A stretch of 64,000 bases of DNA, from positions 372,001-436,000 of the forward strand of contig NZ_JAFCJE010000006.1 in assembly GCF_018131185.1 (NCBI RefSeq), read 5' to 3'. The notes beneath the pieces were generated by a model. It ran no database searches. It was not told the origin of the DNA and saw only the letters and a program-made list of their open reading frames with translations. Source of the DNA: Bradyrhizobium diazoefficiens (lineage in GTDB: Bacteria > Pseudomonadota > Alphaproteobacteria > Rhizobiales > Xanthobacteraceae). Shown piece by piece: positions 49,715 to 59,900 of the stretch (position 1 is the first letter of the stretch; the number at the start of each line of letters is the position of its first letter). A program made the translations under genes and the position numbers.

Positions 49715-50794
49715 TCAAGGCCTGATCACCGTCATTTTGAACGGTCCGCCATTGGCGGCGGCATGGGCGACGGCCTCGTTGGCATGGTCGAGGTCGAAGG
49801 CCGTGGTCTCATATTCATCGAGCCGTAGCAGACCCGACCGCACCAGCGCGATCAGGCGGCTCGCGGCGTCCGGCGGATACATCCAGACGCCGTGGATGCT
49901 GATGCAGTTGCGCATGATCCAGGGGTAGGGCAGCTCGAGCCCCGGGCCGCCTGCCATGCCGACACCGCCCATCAGCACGACGCGTCCATAGGGGCGCACC
50001 GTCATGACCGCCGCCCGCACCACGTTGGTGCCGACCGAAGGCGGCATGATGTCGAACACGCAATCGATCGGCCCTGATGCGGCGCGCTTCATGCTTTCGC
50101 GGTCGTCGTGCTCATTGCCGGTGAGTTTCACCGGCTTCACGCGGGCGCCGAAGCGGCGGACGAGGTCGGCCAGGATCGTCTCGTTGCGGCCGGGGGCGAC
50201 CACGCACGCCGCGCCCATCGCCAGCGCGACCGAGACGGCCGCGCTGCCGAAATTGCCGGTGGCCCCGCTCACTAGCACCGTCTCGCCTGCTTGCAGGTTG
50301 GCGGCGAGGAAGCCGCCGTAGGGCACCAGTAGCGTCCCAAGGGCACACCATTGCGTCGCTTGCTCCGATGTGATCGCGCCGAGGCGTTTGACGTTCTCGG
50401 TCGGCACGCGCATCTGCTCGGCGAAGGAGCCGTGGCGAAAATGCTGTTGCAGGAGCATGCCGCCGGGACCGGCGGCAGTCAGTCCTTGCAGCGCGATGTC
50501 GGGCGCAACGGCATCATCGCGCGAGCGCACCGTCGGGTCGCAGAACACCCAGTCGCCGATTGCGAGCCTGGTTGCGTCCGGGCCGATCGCGCGCACGCGG
50601 CCAATGCCGCCCGGACCCGGAATGATCGGCAAGTCGAGCGCGTAGTTGCGCTCTCCGCTGAAAACCTCGTTCATATAGGACAGCACGCGTGTGGCGACGA
50701 CGTCGACGATGACCTCGCCGGTGCCGAGCACCGGTTCTGGGGCATTCTCGATCGCCAGCGGCGAACCGAAGGATTTGAGCACGGCAGCTTTCAT
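49715..50794 (-). CDS. Zinc-independent MDR alcohol dehydrogenase/quinone-reductase-like protein
   Basis: 359 residues from the ATG at 50794 (GAGGTG eight bases upstream). Medium-chain dehydrogenase/reductase fold: N-terminal catalytic domain, then the NAD(P) loop VLVSGATGNFGSAAVSVALA and GRVVLMGGVGMAGG. The GHE zinc motif is replaced by GPGGIGRV and the cysteine/histidine zinc ligands are absent, so a zinc-independent oxidoreductase is likely. The substrate is unknown. It is divergently paired with an HTH regulator (110 bp between starts), its probable controller. Confidence 0.88.
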   Translation of the reverse strand: MKAAVLKSFGSPLAIENAPEPVLGTGEVIVDVVATRVLSYMNEVFSGERNYALDLPIIPGPGGIGRVRAIGPDATRLAIGDWVFCDPTVRSRDDAVAPDIALQGLTAAGPGGMLLQQHFRHGSFAEQMRVPTENVKRLGAITSEQATQWCALGTLLVPYGGFLAANLQAGETVLVSGATGNFGSAAVSVALAMGAACVVAPGRNETILADLVRRFGARVKPVKLTGNEHDDRESMKRAASGPIDCVFDIMPPSVGTNVVRAAVMTVRPYGRVVLMGGVGMAGGPGLELPYPWIMRNCISIHGVWMYPPDAASRLIALVRSGLLRLDEYETTAFDLDHANEAVAHAAANGGPFKMTVIRP

Positions 50795-50904
50795 GATGTT
50801 CACCTCAAAGTCGGGTGGAACCCATATGCGCTGGCTTGGAGGAGGCAAGAAGGCCTGGTATTATCCTAGTATTTCAGAGGCCCTCCATCGCGGGAGCGAC
50901 AGCA

Positions 50905-51702
50905 ATGGCAGATCCGCGCCGCGTCGAATTCGGCGATTTCCTCAGGTCCCGCCGGCAGAAGCTTTCGCCGAAGACGGTGGGGCTTCCGGCGGGCCGCCGG
51001 AGGCGCACCGCAGGGCTGCGGCGTGAGGAGGTCGCGCAACTCGCCGGCATCGGCGTCGACTGGTACATCCGCCTCGAGCAGGGCCGCACCGTCAGCCCGT
51101 CCGTCACGACCATCGACGCGCTGGCCCGCGCGCTCCGACTGAGCAAGACCGAGCAGGCGCATCTGAAAGCGCTGGCTCGCGACGGGGCAAGAAGCCCGTT
51201 CACGCGCGAAATCGTGCCGCCGCCGATCCGGCGGATGATCGAGAGCCTGACACAGCCGGCCTATGTCACCGGCAGGCGCTGGGACGTATTGGCCTGGAAC
51301 GACGCTGCCGATGATGTCTTCGCTTTCGGGCAATTGCCCGAGCAGGATCGCAATACGCTGTTGCTGGTCCTGACCAACAGGCAGACGCGAAAGTTCTACG
51401 GCGCGAGCTGGACCGACGTCGCCAAGAGCATGGTTGCGATGTTTCGCGCCACGCACGATGTCTGGGCCGGCGATCCCGCCTTCACGGAGCTGCTGACGCG
51501 GCTGCGCCAAGGCAGTCCGGAATTCGTCAAATGGTGGGAAGCCCACGACATCCGCAGCACCATGTCCGGCCTCAAGACCATGAACCATCCGACCAGGGGC
51601 ATGCTCCGGTTCGAGCACACCAGCTTCCAGGCCAACGACGACCCCGCGCTGAAGCTGGTGATCTACACGCCGGTGTCGGGCGTTGAGGCACCAAGCCGAT
51701 AG
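50905..51702 (+). CDS. Helix-turn-helix regulator (MmyB-like)
   Basis: 265 residues from the ATG at 50905 with GGGAG upstream. The N-terminal XRE-type HTH (RTAGLRREEVAQLAGIGVDW, YIRLEQGRTVSPSVTTIDAL) is joined to the MmyB-like ligand domain (LTQPAYVTGRRWDVLAWNDA, then HPTRGMLRFEHTSFQ near the end), a PAS-like fold that binds small ligands in Streptomyces relatives. It probably regulates the divergent dehydrogenase. The 181 bp downstream contain nothing recognisable. Confidence 0.93.
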   Translation: MADPRRVEFGDFLRSRRQKLSPKTVGLPAGRRRRTAGLRREEVAQLAGIGVDWYIRLEQGRTVSPSVTTIDALARALRLSKTEQAHLKALARDGARSPFTREIVPPPIRRMIESLTQPAYVTGRRWDVLAWNDAADDVFAFGQLPEQDRNTLLLVLTNRQTRKFYGASWTDVAKSMVAMFRATHDVWAGDPAFTELLTRLRQGSPEFVKWWEAHDIRSTMSGLKTMNHPTRGMLRFEHTSFQANDDPALKLVIYTPVSGVEAPSR

Positions 51703-51883
51703 TATTGGTCGGCCCGGCTGGGCGCCCGGGAACCCAAAAGCCATCATGCTGTTAACGACGGGCAGCTTGCGCTCGCCGCCTGCATCTGGATGTCGGGCAG
51801 CCTCGCGCTGCTCGATGCGTGTATGTGGGTGAAGATCGTTTCATTGGCTCCTCGAGGAGACAGGAAGTGGCAGGGGAAGACCA

Positions 51884-54800
51884 ATGACAACGGCGGCCGG
51901 GGAGACCTCGACCGATCGCAATGCCGTCCTGGCTGCACTTGGCGACTATATCCGAGAGATCAATAACCCTGACGATCTTGCCTACGCTGCGGCTGAGCTG
52001 CTTGGCCGGAGCCTGAGGGTCAGCAGGGCCGGCTACGGCACGGTCGACACGTCGGCCGAGACCATCACGATTGCGCGCGACTGGAATGCGCCGGGCATCA
52101 AGAGCCTGGCAGGGGTGCTTCGCTTCCGCGACTACGGCAGCTACATCGAAGACCTGAAGCGCGGCGAGACCGTCATCTGTGCCGATGCGGAGAAAGACCC
52201 CCGCGTCGGTGACCGTGCCCAGGCGCTCGAGGCCATCTCTGCGCGCGCGCTGGTCAACATGCCGATCTCCGAGCCCGACGGGGTCGTGGCGCTGCTGTAC
52301 CTCAACAACGCTACGCCGCGAGAATGGAGTCCCGAGGAGCTCGAGCTCATCCACGACGTCGCCGAGCGCACACGGACCGCCGTCGAGCGGCGACGTGCCG
52401 AGGCGGCGGTGCGGGAGAACGAGGCGCGGCTGCTTTTTCTGGACGCCCTCAACAAGGAGACCGCGAGGACTCGTGATGCCGACGGGGTCATGGCGGTGAC
52501 GACGAGGATGCTGGGTGAGCATCTCGGCGTCTCCAACTGCGCCTATGCCGACATGGATCCCGATCAGGACGGCTTCACCATTCGCGGTGATTGGGCTGCC
52601 CCAGGCGCGATGCATATTCTTGGGCACTACAGTCTGGCCGACTTCGGCGAGAAGGCGGTGCGAGAACTCGGCGCCGGCAGGCCCCTCATCATCAACGACA
52701 ATTTGAAGGAGATCGCGCCCGAGGAGGCCGCAACCTTCCAGAATATCGGCATAGGCTCGACGATCTGCATGCCCCTGGTCAAGGAAGGGCAGCTCACTGC
52801 CCTGATGGCCATTCATCACCGCGGCCCGCATGGCTGGACGGCGCGCGAACTCGCCTTGCTCACCGAGGTCACCGAGCGATCATGGGCGCATATCGAGCGC
52901 GTCCGCTCGGAGCAGGCAGCCCGGGAAGCTGCCGAACGGCTGGTCCTGGCGAACAAGGCGGCCGGCATCGGCACCTGGGACTACGATCCGGTCAACGACG
53001 TCTTGCGGTGGGACAGTCGCTGCAAGGAGGTGTTCGGTCTCTCGCCGGACGCCGAGGTCAGCTACGAAGGGGCGTTCCTAAAGGGCATCCATCCCGACGA
53101 CAGGCAGCGCGCCCACGAAGCCGTATCCGCCGCGCTCAGTCCTCATGCTCCGACGAGTTACAACATCGAATATCGCACCGTCGGTATCGAGGATGGCGTC
53201 GAACGCTGGATTGCGGCAACGGGGCAGGCCATCTTCACCAACGGTCAGGCCGTTCGTTTCATCGGGACGGTCCTGGACATCTCCGCGCAAAAGAAAACCG
53301 AGCGTCATCTCAGGATACTGAACGACACAGGTGCATCGGTCGCCCGCGAGCGCAACCTCGAAAAGATCGTGCAGATCGTGACGGATGCGGGCGTCGAGCT
53401 GACGGGCGCCCAGTTCGGGGCCTTCTTCTACAATGTTCTGACCTCGGATGGCGGCAGCTACATGCTGTATTCGCTGTCCGGCGTGCCGCGATCGGCCTTC
53501 GAGAACTTCCCGATGCCTCGCAATACGGCCGTGTTCGAGCCGACCTTCAAAGGCACGAGCGTTGTGAGGTCTGACGACATCCTGCAAGACCCGCGCTATG
53601 GCAAAAACACACCGCGAAAGGGCATGCCCGAGGGGCATCTTCCGGTTCGATCCTATCTCGCGGTCCCCGTGATCTCGCGGACGGGCGAGGTGCTTGGAGG
53701 GCTTTTCTTCGGTCATGCCGAGATAGCCATGTTCCAGCCCGAGCATGAAGCGGCGTTGCTCGGGATCGCCGGCCACGCCGCCACGGCCATCGACAACGCC
53801 CGGCTTCTGACCCGGCTCGAGACGCTCAACGCCGGGCTGGAGCAACGTGTCGCCGACGAGATCGCAGAGCGCATGAAGGCCGAGGAGCAATTGCGGCAAT
53901 CCCAGAAGATGGAAGCCGTTGGGCAGTTGACCGGCGGGATCGCGCACGACTTCAACAACATGCTGGCCGTGATTCTCGGCAGCTTGAATCTCGCCAAGCG
54001 GCGGCTCGGCAAGGGAGAGGTCAACATCGACCGCTTCATCGAGGGCGCGATCGATGGCGCAAATCGCGCGGCCACGTTGACGCAAAGGCTGCTCGCGTTC
54101 TCGCGTCAACAGCCTCTGGCGCCCGAGGTCGTGGACCTCAACAAGATGGTCGGTGGGATGAGCGAGCTGCTGGAGCGCTCGCTCGGAGAGCTTGTTCGCC
54201 TCGAGGCCGTCCTGGCGGCCGGCCTTTGGCGCGTCAAGGCCGATCCGGCCCAGCTGGAAAGCGCTGTCATCAACCTTGCGGTCAATGCGCGCGACGCCAT
54301 GCCGAAGGGCGGCCGGCTGACGATCGAGACGAGCAATGCTTCGATCGACCGGAAATACGCCCGCGAATATGCATTGTCGCCCGGGCAGTACGTTCTTATC
54401 GCCGTCACGGATAACGGCACTGGAATTCCGGCCGATGTGCTGGGGAAGGTGTTCGATCCGTTCTTCACGACCAAGGTCGTGGGCAAGGGCACCGGCCTCG
54501 GCCTCAGTCAGGTCTACGGCTTCGTGCGGCAGTCGGGTGGCCACGTCAAAATCTACTCGGAAGTCGACGTTGGCACGACGGTCAAGATCTATCTTCCACG
54601 CTTCGCGGGCGAGGAGGCGCGTTCAACGTCGTCGCAAGGCGTGACCCATCCTGGTGCAAGCCTTCAGAGCGAGACCATTCTCGTCGTAGAGGACGATGAG
54701 CGGGTTCGCAGCATCTCATCCGAAAGCCTGCGCGAGCTTGGCTATACGGTGGTCGAGGCCGCGAGCGCCAAGGAAGCGGTCAGGACGATCGAAAATGGCT

Positions 54801-55033
54801 TCGTTCCGGATCTGCTGTTTACCGACGTCGTCATGCCCGACATGACCGGCGCGGAACTTGCGGCCGAACTGTCGAAGCGATACCCGGATCTGAAGGTGCT
54901 GTTCACCACCGGCTATACGCGCAACGCGATCGTTCACAACGGCATGCTCGATGCCGGCAAGCATCTGCTTTCCAAGCCCTTCGCGATCGAAGACCTGGCC
55001 GCCAAGGTTCGCAATCTGCTCGACGAGGGTTGA
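51884..55033 (+). CDS. Hybrid sensor histidine kinase (GAF-GAF-PAS-GAF-HisKA-HATPase-REC)
   Basis: 1049 residues, cytoplasmic, no TM segment or signal. Order of domains by eye: GAF about 20-165, GAF 190-340, PAS 345-475 (KAAGIGTWDYDPVNDVLRWD), GAF 480-650, HisKA with His688 in QLTGGIAHDFNNMLAVILGS, HATPase about 790-910 (LAVNARDAMPKGGRL, DNGTGIPADVLGKVFDPFFT, GKGTGLGLSQVYGFV), and a C-terminal receiver with phospho-acceptor Asp981 in LLFTDVVMPDM. The FNN kinase box marks the HWE/HisKA_4-like hybrid kinases frequent in rhizobia. No response regulator or output gene adjoins it, so the output partner is unknown. The second GAF and PAS suggest light, redox or small-ligand sensing. Confidence 0.93.
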   Translation: MTTAAGETSTDRNAVLAALGDYIREINNPDDLAYAAAELLGRSLRVSRAGYGTVDTSAETITIARDWNAPGIKSLAGVLRFRDYGSYIEDLKRGETVICADAEKDPRVGDRAQALEAISARALVNMPISEPDGVVALLYLNNATPREWSPEELELIHDVAERTRTAVERRRAEAAVRENEARLLFLDALNKETARTRDADGVMAVTTRMLGEHLGVSNCAYADMDPDQDGFTIRGDWAAPGAMHILGHYSLADFGEKAVRELGAGRPLIINDNLKEIAPEEAATFQNIGIGSTICMPLVKEGQLTALMAIHHRGPHGWTARELALLTEVTERSWAHIERVRSEQAAREAAERLVLANKAAGIGTWDYDPVNDVLRWDSRCKEVFGLSPDAEVSYEGAFLKGIHPDDRQRAHEAVSAALSPHAPTSYNIEYRTVGIEDGVERWIAATGQAIFTNGQAVRFIGTVLDISAQKKTERHLRILNDTGASVARERNLEKIVQIVTDAGVELTGAQFGAFFYNVLTSDGGSYMLYSLSGVPRSAFENFPMPRNTAVFEPTFKGTSVVRSDDILQDPRYGKNTPRKGMPEGHLPVRSYLAVPVISRTGEVLGGLFFGHAEIAMFQPEHEAALLGIAGHAATAIDNARLLTRLETLNAGLEQRVADEIAERMKAEEQLRQSQKMEAVGQLTGGIAHDFNNMLAVILGSLNLAKRRLGKGEVNIDRFIEGAIDGANRAATLTQRLLAFSRQQPLAPEVVDLNKMVGGMSELLERSLGELVRLEAVLAAGLWRVKADPAQLESAVINLAVNARDAMPKGGRLTIETSNASIDRKYAREYALSPGQYVLIAVTDNGTGIPADVLGKVFDPFFTTKVVGKGTGLGLSQVYGFVRQSGGHVKIYSEVDVGTTVKIYLPRFAGEEARSTSSQGVTHPGASLQSETILVVEDDERVRSISSESLRELGYTVVEAASAKEAVRTIENGFVPDLLFTDVVMPDMTGAELAAELSKRYPDLKVLFTTGYTRNAIVHNGMLDAGKHLLSKPFAIEDLAAKVRNLLDEG

Positions 55034-55189
55034 AGACGTTTCGGGCGAGGCCCACGAGGAGGAAAGCGCGGTTTCTCGGCCGCGCCGCCGCGGCATGCAA
55101 TGCGCCGGATGTCGACAGCAAGGCCAAGAGGAGCAGGATAGGGACGATCGTGGGATGTCGGACGCGCAGACGGAAGGTCTGCGCCGACG

Positions 55190-55466
55190 TTACGCCCGGC
55201 GGCTGTGCGCGCGACGATTCTGATAGGCGTAGGGGTCGTCGCTCTGTCCTGCGAAATACGGATTCGTGATGCAGGTCAGCGCGTCCCGATGCGGCTGCCC
55301 GACACTGTGCGTAAGCGTCGAACCTGCAATTGCTCAGACCCGGCCATTCATCGCCGGTGAGGCGGAACGGATGGTGCGTGCCGAACGCGCGCGCAGGTGC
55401 GCTTGCGCTCGACACGAATGCAAATGTGGCGAGCGAGCGGAAATGTGGCGACAATGGGGAGGGCAA
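55190..55466 (-). pseudogene. Frameshifted DUF3551-like gene
   Basis: Two minus-strand frames together match the DUF3551 pattern. The upstream part reads a signal-like LATFAFVSSASAPARA then HPFRLTGDEWPGLSNCRFDA and YAQCRAAASGR; the family end LTCITNPYFAGQSDDPYAYQ, followed by a stop at 55190-55192, lies in the next frame. Restoring one base near 55272-55278 joins them. There is also no ATG start (a TTG at 55466 is the best candidate), and a conserved Cys in HPFC is Arg here. DUF3551 proteins are small exported proteins of unknown role, abundant in Bradyrhizobium. The rest of 55034-55731 shows no other gene. Confidence 0.5.
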
Positions 55467-55731
55467 CTTGTCCAGACATTTCAATTCTTCATCACGCGAA
55501 CGTGCGCGCGACGTCGTTACGCGTACATGCACTTTATCTCGTCTCGCCTGCACGAGAACTACAGAAAACACTTGTTCCAAAGGGTTTCCAGCGCACGCTG
55601 AGAAATCTTCATTCATGAAGCGCGGGCCTTTGGAGCCAACTGTGTCGTCGAGGTTACAGCAATTCCGTCGATCGCTGTTATGACCACGGCACGGCCAGGG
55701 GGCCTAACGACGAAACTGGAACGGGACTCAA

Positions 55732-56454
55732 ATGAAGAAGAATTTGTTGCTTGCCGCTGTGAGCCTTGTCGCGCTGAGCGCGACTGCGCCGGCGCTGGCT
55801 GCTGACCTCGCGGCGCGACCCTACACCAAGGCGCCTGCGATGGTCGCCGCGGTCTATGACTGGAGCGGCTTCTACATCGGTATCAACGGCGGCGGCGGTT
55901 CGTCGAGCGCGAAATGGGACCTGGTCGGTTTCGGCCGTGATGGTTCGCACGATGCGACCGGGGGCACCGTCGGTGGCCAGATCGGGTATCGCTGGCAGTC
56001 CGGCCAGTTCGTGTTCGGCTTGGAAGGCCAGGGCAACTGGGCCGACTTCTCCGGCAGCCATGTCGGCGCGATCTCCGGCTTCACCAACAACACCAAGATC
56101 GATTCGTTCGGTCTGATCACCGGTCAGGTCGGCTACGCCTGGAATAACGTGCTGCTCTACGTCAAGGGCGGTGCGGCTGTGGTCGGCACCAAGTACGACG
56201 CCTCTTTCGCGGGCGTGTCCCTGGCATCAGCCAACGACACCCGTTGGGGTGGCACGGTCGGCGCGGGCCTCGAGTTCGGTTTCGCCCCGAACTGGTCGGT
56301 TGGCGCCGAGTACAACCACATCTTCCTCGGTGGCAACGACCGCAACCTGACCGGCCCCATTGGTGTTCTGGCGGTCAACGTCAAGCAGGACGTCGACATG
56401 GGTCTCGTTCGCCTGAACTACAAGTTCGGCGGCCCGATGCTCGGCCGTTACTGA
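55732..56454 (+). CDS. Omp31-like outer-membrane beta-barrel porin
   Basis: 240 residues. Signal peptide 1-23 (LVALSATAPALA-A), then an eight-stranded barrel of the Omp31/RopB family: YDWSGFYIGINGGGG is the family start, GGTVGGQIGYRWQSGQFVFG, GQVGYAWNNVLLYVKGGAAV, WGGTVGAGLEFGFAPNWSVG and the closing strand VRLNYKF with the barrel end. Such proteins are abundant in rhizobial outer membranes. RBS GGAACGGGAC precedes the ATG, and a strong terminator follows. Confidence 0.95.
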   Translation: MKKNLLLAAVSLVALSATAPALAADLAARPYTKAPAMVAAVYDWSGFYIGINGGGGSSSAKWDLVGFGRDGSHDATGGTVGGQIGYRWQSGQFVFGLEGQGNWADFSGSHVGAISGFTNNTKIDSFGLITGQVGYAWNNVLLYVKGGAAVVGTKYDASFAGVSLASANDTRWGGTVGAGLEFGFAPNWSVGAEYNHIFLGGNDRNLTGPIGVLAVNVKQDVDMGLVRLNYKFGGPMLGRY

Positions 56455-56481
56455 TACCGATCGCTCTTTCAGCGTTCGTGG

Positions 56482-56512
56482 AAAGCCCCGGCCTTGCGCC
56501 GGGGCTTTTTTA
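56482..56512 (+). terminator. Rho-independent terminator of the porin gene
   Basis: A perfect 11-bp stem (56482-56492 with 56498-56508) around CTTGC, running into a T tract at 56506-56511. It starts 28 bp after the porin stop and separates it from the SOS-controlled gene. Confidence 0.92.
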
Positions 56513-56563
56513 TTGTGTCAATTCCGCGAGTTAACCATTCCGTCGCGGGATGGTGGAGATCAC

Positions 56564-56607
56564 TTGACTCCCGAGAACGAAATGAGAACAATGTTCTTCA
56601 TACGTTC
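56564..56607 (+). promoter_or_regulatory. SOS promoter with two LexA boxes
   Basis: TTGACT (56564-56569), 17 bases, AACAAT (56587-56592) form a promoter. Two alphaproteobacterial LexA boxes overlap it: GAAC-N7-GAAC at 56575-56589 (minus orientation) and GTTC-N7-GTTC at 56593-56607 (plus). Both match the direct-repeat consensus perfectly, and read in the same sense they share GTTCT at one end and CGTTC at the other. The boxes cover the -10 and spacer, where LexA binding would block polymerase. Confidence 0.8.
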
Positions 56608-56625
56608 TAGCAAAGGAGCGAGATC

Positions 56626-56724
56626 ATGTTCAAGATTTTCGTGGAAGAAGCGGCTGCCCTGGCCTCGATCACGCTGTTCGTGGGGATGATCGCGATCTGG
56701 GCCCAGGTCATACCGCAGCTTTGA
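56626..56724 (+). CDS. 32-residue SOS-regulated membrane microprotein
   Basis: The ATG at 56626 has AAGGAG nine bases upstream. The product has a short charged N-terminus (MFKIFVEE), one TM helix (about residues 9-28, AAALASITLFVGMIAIWAQV) and a short tail ending PQL. The frame is closed by TGA and the codon choice is GC-rich at third positions. Perfect paired LexA boxes on its promoter imply induction by DNA damage. By size, topology and control it resembles Caulobacter SidA, a 29-residue SOS-induced inner-membrane inhibitor that binds FtsW; sequence similarity is not claimed. It lies 225 bp upstream of dnaE on the same strand. Confidence 0.75.
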   Translation: MFKIFVEEAAALASITLFVGMIAIWAQVIPQL

Positions 56725-56949
56725 TTCCGCCCGTCTCGGGCAGGCGGTTTTGGAAACCGGTGCTCCTCTTTCGGTGGCCCTGGGGAAAAGCGGGAGGACG
56801 CGGTCAATCGGCCGCTGCGGCGTGGACTCTGACGCTGCGACACCTCACCATTGTGAGGCGAGTCGGCAGAACGGGCAGATGGCGAGAGCATGATGCCTTG
56901 AAGAGCCGGCAACCGCTCCATCCCATCTGCAAGAGGCCGTCACGCGACC

Positions 56950-59900
56950 ATGCCGAGCGCCGGATTTGTTCACCTTCACGTTCACTCGGCCTATTCGCTG
57001 CTCAAGGGCTCGATCAAGATCGCCAAGCTCGCCGAGCTTGCCAAGAAGGATCACCAACCGGCCCTGGCGCTGACGGACACCGACAATCTGTTCGGTGCGC
57101 TGGAGTTCTCCGACAAGATGGCGGGCTCCGGTATCCAGCCGATCGTCGGCTGCGAGCTGGCGGTCGATTTCGGTGACCAGGATCCGAACGCGCGCAACGC
57201 GATGGGGCCCTCGCGCGTAGTGCTGCTGGCGGCGCAGGAGCGCGGCTATCGCAGCCTGATGCGGCTGAACTCGCGCGCGTTCCTCGAATCGCCGGACAGC
57301 CATGCGCCCTTCGTCAAACTCGACTGGTTCGACGGGGAGACAGAAGGCCTGATCGCGCTGACGGGCGGACCGGACGGGCCGGTCTCGCTGGCGCTGGCCG
57401 GCGGCCATGCCGAGCTCGCCGCGCAGCGCTGCGAGCGTCTGGCCGGCCTGTTCGGCGACCGCCTCTACATCGAATTGCAGCGCCACAACACCGACAAGGA
57501 GCGGCGTGTCGAAAGCGGCCTGATCGACATGGCCTACGCCAAGGGATTGCCGCTGGTTGCGACCAACGAGCCGTATTTCGCCTCGACCGACGATTACGAA
57601 GCGCATGACGCGCTGCTGTGCATCGCCGGCGGGCGGCTGATCGCGGAGACCGAGCGCGAGCAGCTCACGCCCGATCACCGCTTCAAGACCCGCGCCGAGA
57701 TGGCGGTGCTGTTCGCCGACATTCCGGAGGCGCTGGCCTCGACGGTGGAGATCGCCGAGCGCTGCTCCTTCCGCCCCATGACGCGCAAGCCGATCCTGCC
57801 GTTCTTCACTGTCGGCGCCGCGCAGAGCTCGGACGCCGCGGCGGTCGAATCGGCGGAATTGAAGCGCCAGGCGGAGGCGGGGCTTGCCAACCGCCTCAGC
57901 GTCCACGGCCTGTCGCAGGGCACCACGGAAGAGGACTACAACAAGCGCCTGGCATTCGAGCTCGACGTCATCATGCGCATGAAATACGCGGGCTACTTCC
58001 TGATCGTGTCCGACTTCATCAAATGGGCGAAGAGCCAAGGCATTCCTGTCGGGCCGGGCCGCGGCTCCGGCGCAGGGTCGCTGGTCGCCTGGGCGCTGAC
58101 CATCACCGACCTCGACCCGATCAAGTTCGGCCTGCTGTTCGAGCGCTTCCTCAATCCCGAGCGCGTCTCGATGCCGGACTTCGACATCGACTTCTGCCAG
58201 GATCGCCGCGGCGAAGTGATCAGTTACGTGCAGCAGCGCTACGGCCGCGACCAGGTCGCGCAGATCATCACCTTCGGGACGCTGCAGGCGCGCGGTGTGC
58301 TGCGCGACGTCGGCCGCGTCCTGCAAATGCCTTACGGGCAGGTCGACAAGCTCACAAAACTCGTGCCGCAGAATCCGGCCGCGCCGGTGACGCTGGCCGC
58401 CGCGATCGAGAGCGAGCCAAAGCTCCAGGCGTTTCGCGATGAAGATCCGGTGGTGGCACGCGCCTTCGACATCGCCCAGCGCCTGGAAGGCCTGACGCGC
58501 CACGCCTCGACCCATGCGGCCGGCATCGTGATCGGCGATCGTCCCCTGAGCGAACTCGTGCCGCTCTACCGCGATCCCAAATCCGACATGCCGGTGACCC
58601 AGTTCAACATGAAATGGGTCGAGCCGGCCGGCCTCGTCAAGTTCGACTTCCTCGGCCTGAAGACGCTTACCGTGCTCGACGTCGCGTGCAAACTCTTGAA
58701 GCCGCGCAACATCCATGTCGATCTTGCGACGCTGCCGATCGACGATGCCGAGAGCTACCAAATGCTGGCCCGCGGCGAGGTGGTCGGCGTGTTCCAGGTT
58801 GAAAGCCAGGGCATGCGGCGCGCGCTGGTCGACATGCGCCCGGACCGTTTCGAGGACATCATCGCGCTGGTGGCGCTGTATCGGCCGGGCCCGATGGCGA
58901 ACATCCCGACCTATTGCGCGCGCAAGCACGGCGACGAGGAGCCGGAATATCTGCATCCCGTGCTGGAGCCGATCCTGAAGGAAACCTTCGGCGTCATCAT
59001 CTACCAGGAACAGGTGATGCAGATCGCGCAGGTGATGTCGGGCTATTCGCTCGGCGACGCCGACCTCCTGCGCCGCGCCATGGGCAAGAAGATCCGCGCC
59101 GAGATGGACAAGCAGCGCGACATCTTCGTCGCGGGCGCGGTGAAGAACGGCGTGCCGAAGGGGCAGGCCGAGACCATCTTCGAGCTGCTGGCGAAGTTCG
59201 CCGATTACGGCTTCAACAAGAGCCACGCGGCGGCCTATGCGCTGGTATCCTACCACACCGCCTACATGAAGGCGCATTATCCGGTGGAGTTCATCGCGGC
59301 GTCGATGACGCTCGATCTCAACAACACCGACAAGCTCTCCGAATTCCGCGCCGAGGCGCAGCGCCTCGGCATCAAGGTCGAGCCGCCGAACATCAACCGC
59401 TCCGGCGCGACATTCGAGGTCGGCGAGAAGACGATCTACTACGCGCTCGCAGCGCTCAAGGGCGTCGGCATCCAGGCGATCGAGCAGATCATCGAGGAGC
59501 GCACCAAGCGGGGATTGTTCACCTCGCTCGCCGACTTTGCCGCACGGGTCAATCCGCGCGCGATCAACAAGCGCATCATCGAAAGTCTCGCGGCCGCCGG
59601 CGCCTTCGACACGCTGGAGTCGAACCGCGCCCGCGTCTTCGCCGGCGCGGACTCGATCCTGGCCGCCTGCCAGCGCGCGCATCAAGCCGAAACCATCGGC
59701 CAGAACGACATGTTCGGGATGTCGGCGGATGCACCGACCATCATGCTGCCGCAGATCGAGCCGTGGCTGCCGGCCGAAAAGCTCCGCCGCGAATACGACG
59801 CCGTCGGCTTCTTCCTGTCGGGCCATCCGCTCGACGATTACGCCACCGTGCTGAAGCGGCTGCGGGTGCAGAGCTGGGCGGAATTCTCGCGCGCGGTGAA

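Noticed and set aside
51744..51938. Small frames between the MmyB-like regulator and the hybrid kinase
   Set aside because: Arg/Ser-rich composition, no ribosome site, and they overlap the kinase start.
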